From: Paracerasibacillus soli | Lineage (GTDB): Bacteria > Bacillota > Bacilli > Bacillales > Amphibacillaceae | Assembly (NCBI RefSeq): GCF_034006335.1 | Contig: NZ_JAWDIQ010000001.1 | DNA length: 64,000 bases | Direction: 5' to 3' (one strand) | Shown: piece by piece, positions 29,472-39,431 of the stretch | Layout: each line of letters starts with the position of its first letter | How positions within the stretch are numbered: the first letter of the stretch is position 1 | Program-made: the position numbers and the translations under genes | The notes under the pieces: model-generated | Database searches by the model: none | The model's input: the letters and a program-made list of their open reading frames with translations, nothing else | What the model was told of the DNA's origin: nothing

Positions 29472-30329
29472 CTACATATCAAATGTAAAAGTCCCTTTTG
29501 CAATATACGTAGCAGGCCCCGTCATCCATACGTCATTTGATCCAGACCATGAGATTTGTAGTTTACCACCTGGTAAATGAACATCGATTTGTTGATTTCT
29601 GCCAATATGTCCATTCATAACGCTTGCTACAACAGCAGCACATGCACCTGTTCCACAAGCTTGTGTTGCTCCCGAACCTCTTTCCCATACAGCAACTTTT
29701 ATTTCTCTTTCATTTACAATTTCGACAAATTCTACATTGACACGATTTGGAAAACGAGGATCCCCTTCAATTAGTGGCCCCCATTTTGCCAGTGGTACAT
29801 TTTGTAAGTCGTCAACAAATATAACGGCATTTGGATTTCCCATAAACAAGGCTGTAATTTTCACTTTTTCCTCATCCAATGTGAAATCTTCACCAATTAC
29901 GACATCATCACCTTTACCTATCATCGGTATATCTTTACGTAACAAAAGTGGCTTCCCCATATTAATCGTAATATCTCCTATGCCATTTACATTCTCCTTA
30001 ATATGTGCCTGAACAATTCCAGCCCTCGTTTCAATTGTAAAATTTGCATCATCTACAATGAAATGGTCATAAGCATATCTCGCCGTACAACGAAGTCCAT
30101 TGCCACAACTTTGTCCCTCTGAGCCATCTCGATTAAAGATTCTCATTCCTAAGTTTGCATTTTTACTAGGGTGGATGATAATCAATCCATCTGACCCAAT
30201 ACCGGTGTTCACATTTGCTACCGCTTTTGCGATCGGTGAAAACCATGATTCGTGAAGTTGTATAGAAAATAAATCTATATAAATATAATTATTTCCAAGC
30301 CCATGCATTTTTGTAAACGGAATTTCCAT
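29472..30329 (-). CDS. dapF: Diaminopimelate epimerase DapF
   Basis: PLP-independent racemase converting LL- to meso-diaminopimelate for lysine and peptidoglycan, 285 residues. The two catalytic cysteines are seen in SCGNGLRC near residue 76 and ATQACGTGACAA near 225. KMHGLGNNYIYID at the N-terminus and GSDGLIII are also conserved. The frame is intact. Confidence 0.95.
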   Translation of the reverse strand: MEIPFTKMHGLGNNYIYIDLFSIQLHESWFSPIAKAVANVNTGIGSDGLIIIHPSKNANLGMRIFNRDGSEGQSCGNGLRCTARYAYDHFIVDDANFTIETRAGIVQAHIKENVNGIGDITINMGKPLLLRKDIPMIGKGDDVVIGEDFTLDEEKVKITALFMGNPNAVIFVDDLQNVPLAKWGPLIEGDPRFPNRVNVEFVEIVNEREIKVAVWERGSGATQACGTGACAAVVASVMNGHIGRNQQIDVHLPGGKLQISWSGSNDVWMTGPATYIAKGTFTFDM

Positions 30330-30372
30330 TTTATATCCTCTATTCTACGTTGTTCAAATATGATAATATATC

Positions 30373-30699
30373 TTATAATGGTGCAATATGATGTTTATTT
30401 AAGGCTTCATAGACCGTTTTCAATTTAGGTATTCCTTCTGCAACAATTTCGCCATTCACTGTAACAAGTGGATAGAAATACTCATCTTGTAGAATCTTCT
30501 CAACGATTTCAATATGCTTTTCCTCTTGCATTGGTTTATCTATATCTATATATTGATAGGAAATATGATTTGTATCATATTTACGGCCAATTGCAGCCTG
30601 TAACCATTCATACGTATCTTTTGAACCAGGTGCACCTACACAACTTGCACAAATTTGTTCCGCCCCATAAATCGTAATCAACACGTGATTATTTTTCAT
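30373..30699 (-). CDS. yuzD: YuzD family thioredoxin-like protein
   Basis: Cytosolic protein of 108 residues (DUF1462). A CASC motif near residue 17 within QICASCVGAPGSKDTYEWL suggests a redox-active or metal-binding thiol pair on a thioredoxin-like fold; VTVNGEIVAEG is the following strand. An upstream in-frame extension is unlikely because GAGGTGGGG lies just before the ATG at 30699. Divergent to yutI. Exact function unknown. Confidence 0.82.
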   Translation of the reverse strand: MKNNHVLITIYGAEQICASCVGAPGSKDTYEWLQAAIGRKYDTNHISYQYIDIDKPMQEEKHIEIVEKILQDEYFYPLVTVNGEIVAEGIPKLKTVYEALNKHHIAPL

Positions 30700-30879
30700 T
30701 TTTCCCCACCTCACCGCATTTTTTATACGTTTCTTATATTCTATTTTACAAAATGTTCGATGAAAGATAAAATAAAAGTGACTGATAAACAAGTTTACCA
30801 TTCTGGAAAACGCTTTATATAGATTTTTTCATACATTCGATTTATAATAAGGAATAAGGAAGAAAGGAGAAGATCGAAT

Positions 30880-31103
30880 ATGCAAGAACAAGTTCAAGAA
30901 GTATTAAATAAACTACGCCCATTTTTACTCCGAGATGGTGGCGATGTTGAACTCGTTGATGTGGATGAAAACGGCATTGTACTTCTTCGTCTCATGGAGC
31001 GTGTGGTAACTGTCCTAGCTCAACCATTACATTAAAAGCGGGTATTGAACGAGCACTTATGGCAGAGGTTCCTGGTGTAACGGAAATCGAACAAGTATTC
31101 TAA
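30880..31103 (+). CDS. yutI: NifU-like C-terminal domain protein YutI (frame break)
   Basis: Fe-S scaffold or carrier of about 74 residues. The first frame gives LRPFLLRDGGDVELVDVDENG. Adding one G at the GG near 30996 restores LMGACGNCPSSTITLKAGIERAL and ends EIEQVF. The CxxC in CGNCPSS is the cluster ligand pair. AAAGGAG precedes the ATG. Divergent to yuzD, as in B. subtilis. Without the repair the product would lose its cysteines, so this break matters for annotation. Confidence 0.9.
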
Positions 31104-31368
31104 AAACAAAAAAATAAAAACGCCCTTATAGGTAACTAAATCGACGATTCGAAAAGAAAGGTAATTTTCTATAAAGGAAGCTTTTATTGTTAAAGCCTTC
31201 CTTGTATCGTCATGCCTGCACATGGCCTAACCATCATATAACGGACACTGTTTTTATAAATTGATACTTCGATTAGTGGAAGTCGTACAACTAGTTCATT
31301 TACAATATATTGTTTTTAACTAGTCAACATAAAATTAGACTTATTATTGAAGCGACATATATACGAAT

Positions 31369-31405
31369 AAAGCAGACACACTTTCTTTGTGCCTGCTTTT
31401 TATAT
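31369..31405 (+). terminator. Terminator between yutI and the hydroxyacid dehydrogenase gene
   Basis: AAAGCAGACACA pairs with TGTGCCTGCTTT, then TTATATTTATTTT. Another imperfect hairpin at 31177-31204 lacks a T run. Confidence 0.7.
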
Positions 31406-32371
31406 TTATTTTACAGCTGTTTTAGGACCATCACCGTAAAATACGCCATCTATATTATCCAAACAAAGTTGGATCATCGTTGTTCTAGTCTCTCTACTAG
31501 CTGACCCGATGTGTGGCAAACAAACGACATTTTTTAAGGTTGATAATGGATGAGCTGAATCAATTGGTTCGTGGAGAAAGACATCTAATCCAGCAGCTTC
31601 AATTTCTCCTTCTTTTAATGCTTCATACAATGCTGCTTCATCTACAACCGCACCACGAGATGCATTAATGAAGATTGCACTTTTTTTCATCTTTCCAAAT
31701 GCATTTTTATCAAATAATGCTTTCGTTTCCTCAGATAATGGAACGAGAGAAACAATAAAGTCTGCTTCAGTTATAAGCGTTTCAAAATCAGCATATCGCG
31801 CACCTAGTTCCTGTTCTGCCCGCTCTTTACGTCGGCGATTATGGTAAAGGATGGACATATTAAATCCCTTTGCTCTTCTTGCGACAGCTTCTCCAATTCT
31901 TCCCATACCAACGATGCCAATTTTTTTATGATGAATATCAGTTCCAGCCATATAATATGGTGACCAATCTCCCCAACGATTTGCTTTTATTTCTTCATTT
32001 GCTTCCACTAATCTTCTAGCCGTCGCCATTAATAAAGCAAATGTTAAATCTGCTGTAGTTTCAGATAACACATCAGGAGTATTTGTCACGACAATACCTT
32101 TCTCATGTGCCACTTTAATATCGATATTATCAAAACCAACTGCAAGATTAGAAATAACTTTCAATTGAGGATTTTGTGCTAGAAATTCTTGATCTATTTT
32201 ATCTGACAACATACAAACTAATCCTTGCGCCTTTTTTGCCTCGGCTAGTAACACATCTCTTGGCACAGGCGTTTCTTCCTTTTCCCACATTTGAAAGTCG
32301 AACCGATCCGTATAAGGTTGTAATAAATGCTCAGGTAGTTTCCGTGTTATATAAATCGTTGGCTTCTTCAT
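31406..32371 (-). CDS. D-isomer-specific 2-hydroxyacid dehydrogenase (glyoxylate/hydroxypyruvate reductase-like)
   Basis: Cytosolic NAD(P)H oxidoreductase of 321 residues. GIVGMGRIGEAVARR near residue 150 is the dinucleotide-binding loop; the Arg in NASRGAVVDE, Glu in LDVFLHEP and His in LPHIGSA form the catalytic set. The likely reaction is reduction of glyoxylate or hydroxypyruvate to glycolate or D-glycerate. ATG 32371 has GGGGG ten bases before it; 17 bp separate it from repaired yutH, so the two form an operon. Confidence 0.87.
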   Translation of the reverse strand: MKKPTIYITRKLPEHLLQPYTDRFDFQMWEKEETPVPRDVLLAEAKKAQGLVCMLSDKIDQEFLAQNPQLKVISNLAVGFDNIDIKVAHEKGIVVTNTPDVLSETTADLTFALLMATARRLVEANEEIKANRWGDWSPYYMAGTDIHHKKIGIVGMGRIGEAVARRAKGFNMSILYHNRRRKERAEQELGARYADFETLITEADFIVSLVPLSEETKALFDKNAFGKMKKSAIFINASRGAVVDEAALYEALKEGEIEAAGLDVFLHEPIDSAHPLSTLKNVVCLPHIGSASRETRTTMIQLCLDNIDGVFYGDGPKTAVK

Positions 32372-32388
32372 ATGTATCATCCCCCATT

Positions 32389-33374
32389 TTATACTGTGCT
32401 ATTTAACCAGTCTATTTGCGGAATACCCATTTTCTCAAAGTCAATATGCATATCATGAAAAAGGTTCCCAAACGCTGCTCATAAATGGACTGTGCTTTGC
32501 AAATTGCTGTAAGCCTATGATATAGTTTATCATAATCTTCAGTATAAAAACCAGCTTCAAAACTATCAATAAAATGGATAGGAAAAACTAATCGTGCATA
32601 TAATAATCGCCAGCTAAATATTGAAAGTGGCCTTACTTGTTCATATTCTCTCAAAAAGGTTTGAATGATTGGAAAGTTATCTGCTTCTTCAAGCAAATAA
32701 TTCATACGGATATATTCTGCAAGATCACGAACAGCATGATCATAAACGAAGTCAGCAGACAGCATAAATGCATCAGTTAATTGGTTCTCGTATCTTCTAA
32801 AACTAATGACACCTTGATCATTTTTATTAAATCGGAACTCAGATTCACTTTCTTGCATATATTGAATAGCATTTTCACTTACACCAATGACATATGGTAA
32901 GATATCCATTAAATATTGATAGTAGTGATTATGTTGTTGCTTCGCTTTTTCTTGTAATCGATATTCAATTGCAGTTAATTTATCAGTCCATAACGTTTTC
33001 CATTGGCCGTAACTCGATATTTCCTGTGGCTCATATTGAAAAGAAGAAGCTATTTCATGAAATTGTGCAAGTTGTTGTCCATGTGAAGGAACTGTCCGAT
33101 TTTTTAACGGCTTTCCTTTTATCACGAGATATTGCTTCCCTTCAAATTGTGAGAACCATTCATTAAACCGATTTTGTATCGGAATTCCAATATTTTCATA
33201 TCCATTTTCATAGAGGTAATAAGCTAAAGCAGCTTGCTCCATATGAATTACTTCCCTGTCATTGGTGGGAATGGTAAAATAAAGATATTGTTGATCCATA
33301 AATCCATTCCTTCCATAGACTGTCACTTCATTTTGAATATCTATATGGTAAAAATCTTTTAGAAATTGCCTCAT
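32389..33374 (-). CDS. yutH: Spore coat-associated protein YutH (frame break at the C-terminus)
   Basis: About 328 residues, of the CotS/YutH family with a degenerate aminoglycoside-phosphotransferase-like kinase fold. Visible parts are YLVIKGKPL (strand with a lysine), LAQFHEIAS and the C-lobe helices. Adding one T near 32460 replaces a spurious end by FFHDMHIDFEKMGIPQIDWLNSTV and a stop at 32389. The canonical HxD..N catalytic loop is not evident, so enzymatic activity is doubtful. Followed by a dehydrogenase gene on the same strand. Confidence 0.85.
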
Positions 33375-33443
33375 ACGATCTCCTCCTCTTTATAATCTAT
33401 GAGAGCGGTCTACAGTTCTTGCTCCAAATCAAGGAGAAAATAC

Positions 33444-33971
33444 ATGAAAAAAGGTGATATTATGTCAAACAAACAAAAAAGTGAAGTAGAAACAAAGGCC
33501 AGGCAATTACTCAAAGAGCGTGGAGTAACTTTAAATGATATCGCAGAGCTTGTTTATTATTTACAATCGAGCTACCACGAAAGTCTAACTTTAGATTTAT
33601 GCCTCTATAACGTGGACAAAGTATTATCAAAACGAGAAGTGCAAAATGCCATTTTAACAGGTATCCAATTAGATAAGTTAGCAGAACAAAAAGCATTAGA
33701 AGAGCCTTTACAAAAAACGATTGAGACAGATGAAGGGCTATATGGTGTTGATGAGATTATTGCCTTTTCTATTGTGAATGTATATGGGTCTATTGGGTTT
33801 ACAAACTATGGTTATATCGATAAACAAAAGCCCGGTATTTTAGCAAAATTAAATGATAAATCCACTGGTGAATGTCATACATTTTTAGATGATATTGTTG
33901 GCGCAATCGCTGCTGCAGCATCAAGTCGCTTGGCACATTCTGCAGGTTCTGAAAATTTATTAGATGACTAA
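33444..33971 (+). CDS. yutG: Phosphatidylglycerophosphatase A-type protein YutG
   Basis: Cytosolic or membrane-associated protein of 175 residues with a PgpA domain: TETDEGLYGVDEIIAFSIVNVYGSIG and TNYGYIDKQKPG, followed by CHTFLDDIVGAIAAA. PgpA proteins dephosphorylate phosphatidylglycerophosphate, but this Bacillus type is shorter in membrane helices, so the lipid role is inferred. ATG at 33444 follows AAGGAG at eight bases; another ATG at 33462 is possible. Confidence 0.83.
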   Translation: MKKGDIMSNKQKSEVETKARQLLKERGVTLNDIAELVYYLQSSYHESLTLDLCLYNVDKVLSKREVQNAILTGIQLDKLAEQKALEEPLQKTIETDEGLYGVDEIIAFSIVNVYGSIGFTNYGYIDKQKPGILAKLNDKSTGECHTFLDDIVGAIAAAASSRLAHSAGSENLLDD

Positions 33972-34005
33972 TGCATTCGTACTTTCCAATCATTCCATTA
34001 GCAAT

Positions 34006-34049
34006 AAAATAGCGGAACACCTTCTTCATGGTGACCCGCTATTTTTATT
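34006..34049. terminator. Bidirectional terminator between yutG and yutF
   Basis: AAAATAGCGG and CCGCTATTTT, with inner CACC/GGTG, between convergent genes. Confidence 0.85.
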
Positions 34050-34060
34050 TCGAAGTATAT

Positions 34061-34841
34061 TTACTCTTTGATATATGGTATCCATTCTGTTAATTGTTGC
34101 ACATAATATGTCGGTTTTATTGGTAAATGCTTATACGCTTGAAATGGAGTAAATCCCGTAAATACCATTAATGTATCTACGTTAGAGTAAATACCAGCCA
34201 TTATATCTGTTTCATAATTGTCTCCAACTATTAGCGTTTCCTCTGCTGAAGTGCCTAATCGAGACAAAGCTTCTTGCACGATAATACTTTCAGGTTTACC
34301 GATATATATCGGTTCTTTTCCAGTACTAACTGAGATAACCGCTGTCATAGATCCATTACCAGGTAATAGCCCTCTTTCTGTTGGAATCGCTGCATCACTA
34401 TTGGTTGAAATAAGTGTTGCACCGTTACGAACTGCCAAACAAGCGATTGCTAGTTTTTCATATGTTATCTCCCGATCAATACCAATGACAACATAATCAC
34501 AATGTTCGTCATGAACAATTTCGATTTCTTCCTGTTGAAGTGCACGAAATAACCCTTCTTCACCTATTACATAACATGTAGCATTTGGCGATTGTTGCTT
34601 GATATATGAGGCAGTAGCCATACTCGTTGTAAACACATGACCACTCTCAGTTTGAATCCCCATATCATTTAATCTAGTAGCAATTTGCTCTTGGAGTACG
34701 CGAAGAATTATTTGTTAGGAACAAATATGGAATGTCCTTTTTTACTAACTCATTTATAAACAATGGTGCCGCTTCTATCACTTTATTTCCCCGATACATT
34801 GTACCATCTAAATCAATTAAATACCCACCATACTTTTTCAC
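34061..34841 (-). CDS. yutF: HAD-superfamily sugar-phosphatase-like protein YutF (one extra base)
   Basis: Cytosolic NagD-type phosphatase of about 259 residues. Motif I is LIDLDGTMYRG at residues 7-17, motif II is LTNNSSRTP, and motif III/IV is IGKPESI with VGDNYETDIMAG. The frame breaks near 34692; removing one A gives TPEQIATRLNDMGI. It starts with GTG at 34841 behind GAGGTGA. One of the rare breaks that needs a base removed. Substrate unknown (relatives hydrolyse small sugar or nucleotide phosphates). Confidence 0.88.
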
Positions 34842-34878
34842 TTGTTTCACCTCATATATAGAAAAAAGGATGAATATC

Positions 34879-35513
34879 TCATCCTTTTTCAGGTTTTTCT
34901 ATCATCCATTCACAACAAAAGTGACCTTTTGACATACATTCGTGGATCATCACCTTGCTTTTGGGAAATAATCCTTTATAAATATTCATTTCATGATGAC
35001 ACACTTGTGAATAATTACTGGAGATATTTGCAATCGGACAGTGGTAATTTCTCATGATAAAATCACCCGTTTCCGTCTCTTCCACTTCCATCATGTAACC
35101 ACGTTCACCTTGAACTTCTACTAAACGTTCTATCTGTTCCACAAAATCGGCTTCTTTTACACTAGAAAAAACTTGTTCTTTTTCTCTTTCCATTCTTTTT
35201 TCTAGTAAATCAAGCACGAGTTGCCGTCCTTTCAATTGCTCAAGATCTTCCAATAACTCTACCGGTAATTGTTCATATTGATTGGGAAAAGTTTGATAGC
35301 CTTTTTCGTTAGTTCATATTCATAAAAAGGGCGACCTATTTTTTGCTTTACCGTACGCTTTTTTATAAATCCCTCGCGAACTAATTCGTTTAAATGTTTT
35401 CGCACTGCAATCTCAGAAACAGAAAAATGAATCATGATATCTTCTATCGTCATTTTATTGCCCTTTTTTAAAATGACTAACAACTTTTCCTTCGTTGATG
35501 TTAGCTTTTTCAC
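34879..35513 (-). CDS. SufR-like winged-helix regulator with cysteine cluster (frame break)
   Basis: Transcription regulator of about 211 residues. The N-terminus is a DeoR/ArsR-type winged helix (MTIEDIMIHFSVSEIAVRKHL, FIKKRTVKQKIGRPFYEYEL), then a helical dimer region and a C-terminal cysteine cluster: YHCP, 12 residues, C, then C and CC about 20 and 27 residues on. This layout recalls SufR, which binds an Fe-S cluster to control suf genes. Adding one T near 35288 joins the halves as KLFPNQYEQLPVELLED. GTG start overlaps the yutE stop by 4 bp. Target genes are not shown by context. Confidence 0.8.
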
Positions 35514-35965
35514 ATGACATCATCCTTCAATATTTTTGAAAATGCATGTGCAACTTTTAATTCATTTTCTAAGTATGCACGTATTCGACTAGCAAACTGT
35601 TTTAATGTCGCGATATGATGATCAACGGTTTGCTTTAGAGCGATATGATCGATATTCAAATAATCTGTTACAACTGTTTTCCTTAATCGAATGATTGCTT
35701 GATATGCTTCTTTTTCATCTTCTTTTAAAACACGTTCATCTACTAAAATTTCAATAATATCCTCATAACTACCCGGGTCACGCATAATAAAGCCATCAAT
35801 CATCATATTCCCTGTATCCAGAATTGCTTCAATAAGCAAGTGTATGATACGTTCCAATGCTAAATTCTCAATTGAGGAGCCTGCATGGCATTTTTCAAGT
35901 TGTTCTAATAACCAATTTATATATGCTAGTTTTTCTTGAATTTTTTCTTGATCTACAAAATACAT
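35510..35965 (-). CDS. yutE: DUF86/HepT-like protein YutE
   Basis: All-helical protein of 151 residues in the DUF86 family, which includes HepT ribonuclease toxins. The place of the toxin motif (Arg, four residues, His, any, Tyr) reads RKTVVTDY here, so the catalytic His is Thr, and no MntA nucleotidyltransferase partner is adjacent. Toxin activity is therefore unlikely. ATG 35965 has GGGGG nine bases upstream. Translationally coupled to the SufR-like gene. Confidence 0.8.
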   Translation of the reverse strand: MYFVDQEKIQEKLAYINWLLEQLEKCHAGSSIENLALERIIHLLIEAILDTGNMMIDGFIMRDPGSYEDIIEILVDERVLKEDEKEAYQAIIRLRKTVVTDYLNIDHIALKQTVDHHIATLKQFASRIRAYLENELKVAHAFSKILKDDVM

Positions 35966-36123
35966 TTTATGTACCCCCACATTGTATTACTATTATTTAT
36001 GATACCACAATCTACAAAATGATTGAACCAGTCCTAGATAATTAAGTTTACAATAGTATGAACCAAATTTTCATGCTATGCTTAATGTATCTAATTTCAG
36101 AATTATAAGACGGAGGTATGAGA

Positions 36124-37568
36124 ATGAAAGTTGCAAATCTTCCTTTTCAAATAAATGATATCATTGAAATGGACGCAACAAGGATTGCAAAAGAAATTCG
36201 TGCAAACAACCTTACAAGTGTCGCTGCAACTACAGCATATATCGAGCATATTCAAAAAGTTAATCCACACATCCACGCTTTGGTAGAGGAGCGCTTTGAA
36301 CTTGCTTTACAAGAGGCGAAAGATAAAGATGAAGAACGTGCTATAACCGAAGATACTCCATTATATGGCGTGCCAATTAGTATAAAAGAATCCTTTCATG
36401 TAAAAGGCATGAAAACAACCGGTGGTCTTGTAAACCGTAAAGATTTAATTCAAAACACAGATGCAGATGTCGTCAAGTTGTTAAAAAAAGCTGGTGCCAT
36501 CATTCTTGGCAAAACAAATACACCCGCTTTATGCTTTTGCCAAGAAACAAATAATAAACTATATGGACGGACAAACAATCCATATGACGTGAATCGAACA
36601 GCGGGTGGATCAAGTGGCGGAGAAGGGGCATTACTCAGTGTTGGTGGGGCCGCAGTTGGACTTGGATCAGATATCGGTGGTTCCATCCGCTTCCCCTCTC
36701 ATTTTAATGGTGTAGTTGGGTTTAAACCGGGGAAATTTCAAGTCTCTCATCAGGGGCACTTTCCACCAACAACCGTTCCTTTACAAGAGCGGATGCTAGG
36801 CATTGGACCAATTGGTAAATCTGTACGTGATATAGAACTTATCTACAAGCTAATTGCGCAAAAAGTACCGAAGCAACAATCATTAACTTCCTATACGTTT
36901 GAATTTTTACCTAACGATATCCCATTACCACTTCATAACGTAACAAAAAAGATGCTTTACCAAGTTAAAAATATGCTAGCAACATCTTTTACAGTAAAAG
37001 ATAATATACCACCGTTTATGGATGAAACAGCAGAAATTTGGCAGGAAATAATGTCCATTGATGTAAATACTATTCAAAGAATGGCGTTGTCTCATGATAA
37101 AACTACAACGTTATTAAAAGAATTTACAAAGGAAAAACTGTACCAAAATTCACAAACACACGCTTACTTGTTATGGGCATTAATCGGAGCGAAACTTTTT
37201 TCTCCTAGTTCAAAACGCATACATGACATCACCGCGTATTTAAAAAATGGGGATGAATACATAGATGCATATTTAGCAAGGCGCATACTTGTCTTTCCGT
37301 ATACCATTCAAGTGCTCCCTTACACGGTAAGGTGTATGAAGAGATTTTTTCCATAAAGAAAACATTTAAACAATATATGCCTTTTGTTGCATATGCAAAT
37401 GTTTGGGGACTTCCATCCTTAACACTTCCTGTTGGTTCAGATGAGAATGGCATGCCTATTGGTATTCAACTAATGAGTAGAGTTGGCAATGAACAAGCAC
37501 TATTTGATATTGGAAAGAAAATTGAAAAATCATTATATCGTTATCAAATATGTACGGTTTCACATTAG
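36124..37568 (+). CDS. Amidase-signature enzyme (frame break)
   Basis: Cytosolic amidase of about 482 residues. The Ser-cisSer-Lys triad is clear: Lys in PISIKESF near residue 85, Ser in TAGGSSGG near 160 and GSDIGGSIR near 180. The insert before the C-terminal segment is of the fatty-acid-amide-hydrolase-like type. Adding one G near 37299 rejoins VFPVYHSSAPLHGKVYEEIF. Two close ATGs exist; the second (36124) has proper spacing from GGAGG. It does not sit with gatC or gatB, so it is not the glutaminyl amidotransferase subunit. Substrate unknown. Confidence 0.85.
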
Positions 37569-37634
37569 CAAAATTTGCTATCATACATCCACTACGTGTT
37601 GAACACGCTATAATTTAAAGGATGTGATCAACGC

Positions 37635-37916
37635 ATGGGTAAAAAGGATAAAGAAAAATACTCCGACTTTTCAAATGTGCATCATATGCGGCAGAATTTA
37701 ATTCCTGAAGAATTTCCTGAAGGTTCCTTTGGTCAGGCAATTAATCATGAGAAGCCAATTACAAGTAGTAAATCTACTCCTTGGAAAGAAGGACAACGTA
37801 GAACAAGTGCCTTCACGTATGCCTATCGAGAGTTACATGAAGATTTACCACGTCAGGCTCCCGGATCCCATCCAATCCATGATGAGCCAGGCGACGTGCA
37901 CCCACAAGAAGAATAG
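37635..37916 (+). CDS. Conserved-looking hydrophilic protein of unknown function
   Basis: 93 residues, highly charged, with no signal peptide or membrane segment. It is rich in Pro, Glu and His (LIPEEFPEGSFG, QAPGSHPIHDEPGDVHPQEE) and is probably unstructured. A GGATGTGATC stretch gives a weak ribosome site. Similar small cytosolic proteins occur in Bacillaceae, but I assign no role. Confidence 0.6.
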   Translation: MGKKDKEKYSDFSNVHHMRQNLIPEEFPEGSFGQAINHEKPITSSKSTPWKEGQRRTSAFTYAYRELHEDLPRQAPGSHPIHDEPGDVHPQEE

Positions 37917-37964
37917 CACAAATATAGCTTATGTTAAGGAGTATGAAGTCATCTAATTCTCATA

Positions 37965-38054
37965 AAAAAGGCTGGGATCATCCAAAGTATTAGCCCCCCA
38001 ACTACTACATTTAGTATGTTTAACGAGGGAATTTGCCCTTGGTGTCCCAGCCTC
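37965..38054 (-). terminator. Long-stem terminator after yutD
   Basis: AGGCTGGGA pairs with TCCCAGCCT across about 70 bases that contain a smaller CCAAGGG/CTTTGG pairing; TTTTTT follows on the minus strand. Confidence 0.65.
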
Positions 38055-38074
38055 TTGATTGATGAAAACATCTT

Positions 38075-38356
38075 TCATTTCTTACGGACGACTTTTTTCA
38101 AAATAAAATATGCGCAACCAAAATTGCAGTATTCATATAAATAATCATCTAATGCGCTAAATTTCGTATCGTATGTAGCTTTTGGATGCTCATCGTTATA
38201 AAACCCTTTTAAGCGTAATTGCTCATATCCCCAGTCCCCAACGACATAATCATATTTCTTTAATATTTCAGCAAATCTCTCTTGTACTGCCTCTTTATGA
38301 AAGCCATCTTTTATATTCTCCATCACTTCATATTGATGCCCAAACAATTCAATCAT
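38075..38356 (-). CDS. yutD: YutD family protein (DUF1027)
   Basis: Cytosolic protein of 93 residues. DYVVGDWGYEQLRLKGFY is the family hallmark, followed by CNFGCAYFILKK with two cysteines. Function unknown. Position after yutE-yutF and before yutC follows B. subtilis, apart from the amidase inserted between. Confidence 0.87.
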   Translation of the reverse strand: MIELFGHQYEVMENIKDGFHKEAVQERFAEILKKYDYVVGDWGYEQLRLKGFYNDEHPKATYDTKFSALDDYLYEYCNFGCAYFILKKVVRKK

Positions 38357-38499
38357 CGTTCACCCCACCTTACACACCTTAACTGTCTTTAGTTTACCAT
38401 ATTTATATGTTTGTCTACTAGTAAGTATTATATTTAAACTATTTTCTAAATGATTGGTGTTTCCGTGGACATGATGAAATTCCGAATCAATTCAACGAG

Positions 38500-38557
38500 A
38501 AATTAAACATAACCTTCTTAAGATGAGGCCTATAGTCAGTTAGCCTGCGATAAACAA
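38500..38557. repeat. Possible tail fragment of the interspersed repeat
   Basis: GGCCTATAGTCAGTTAGCC followed by TGCGATAAA resembles GGTCTTACAGCCAGTTAATGCGGGATAAA-type sequence in the 62.8-kb copy. Only about 30 bases align, so this may be coincidence. Confidence 0.3.
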
Positions 38558-38638
38558 GAAAGAATACAAATATATTTTCAGTATGAATTTTGCAATTTAT
38601 AACAAACTAAACATACAACACTTTTTATAAGGAGGAAG

Positions 38639-39199
38639 ATGGATGTGAGAGTAATTATGGTTAGTCTCATCACAATTTGCACAATTTTAGTCGGATGTAA
38701 CACTAATCAATCGTTAAATGAGCGGGAACATGTTGAGAACGAATTGAATCCACAATCAACAAATCCTCAATCGGGTACAGATCAAAATTTCGACAAACGA
38801 TTAGGATACGTAAATTATAAACGGGAACAGGTAAAACAACAAAGTGAAGAGGATCATATTATCACGATTGATCGCGACCAAGTGGCGGACGATTTAACGA
38901 GATTACTGCTTCGCAATGATATATATAATGAAGTAGCAACTTTAGTAACTGGGCAGCACGCTCTAATCGCATATGAAATAAACGAAGATGTGGATAGAAC
39001 AAGAGCTGCCTCCATCGCAAAAAAGACAGCAACATCCTATCTACCAGGTTATTTTAAAATTTATGTTTCAGACAATAGTTCGCTAATCGCGGACCTGCAT
39101 AGTTTACACAACGCAACGACATCAGATCAAGATTATCAACCAACAATAGATCGATTGATAAGTGAGATGAGGAAATCTCCACAAGGCCATGATAAATAG
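38639..39199 (+). CDS. yutC: YhcN/YlaJ-type sporulation lipoprotein YutC
   Basis: Lipoprotein of about 186 residues. Signal peptide with lipobox LVGC near residue 19, then a low-complexity Asn/Gln linker, and a C-terminal YhcN/YlaJ domain (EVATLVTGQHALIAYEI, ATSYLPGYFKIYVSDN). Family members locate to forespore or spore membranes. AGGAGG is only three bases from the ATG at 38639; a GTG at 38645 has better spacing. Next gene on the same strand is the spore peptidase lytH. Confidence 0.84.
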   Translation: MDVRVIMVSLITICTILVGCNTNQSLNEREHVENELNPQSTNPQSGTDQNFDKRLGYVNYKREQVKQQSEEDHIITIDRDQVADDLTRLLLRNDIYNEVATLVTGQHALIAYEINEDVDRTRAASIAKKTATSYLPGYFKIYVSDNSSLIADLHSLHNATTSDQDYQPTIDRLISEMRKSPQGHDK

Positions 39200-39431
39200 G
39201 TGGAACGCGATATCCTGTTACTTCATCAATACTTGCATGCCTTGTAATTCGGACGCATCAGTAGTGCGCAGAAAACATAATGTTTTTAACAGCCTATCCA
39301 TGAGGATTATTAGAAGGTAATTTAATTAATGAAGAGTTTGCATTAATTATGCAATTTGAATAGCAACAATGCGATAGAGCTTTTCTTTACTAGGAAATTT
39401 TTGCATCGGGAAAGGGGGTTACCTGATTCAC

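Noticed and set aside
31177..31204. Hairpin after yutI as a terminator
   Set aside because: The stem is interrupted and no T run follows; the hairpin at 31369 is the better terminator.
39200..39431. lipA (lipoyl synthase) expected between yutC and lytH
   Set aside because: The gap is only about 230 bp and contains no CxxxCxxC frame on either strand.
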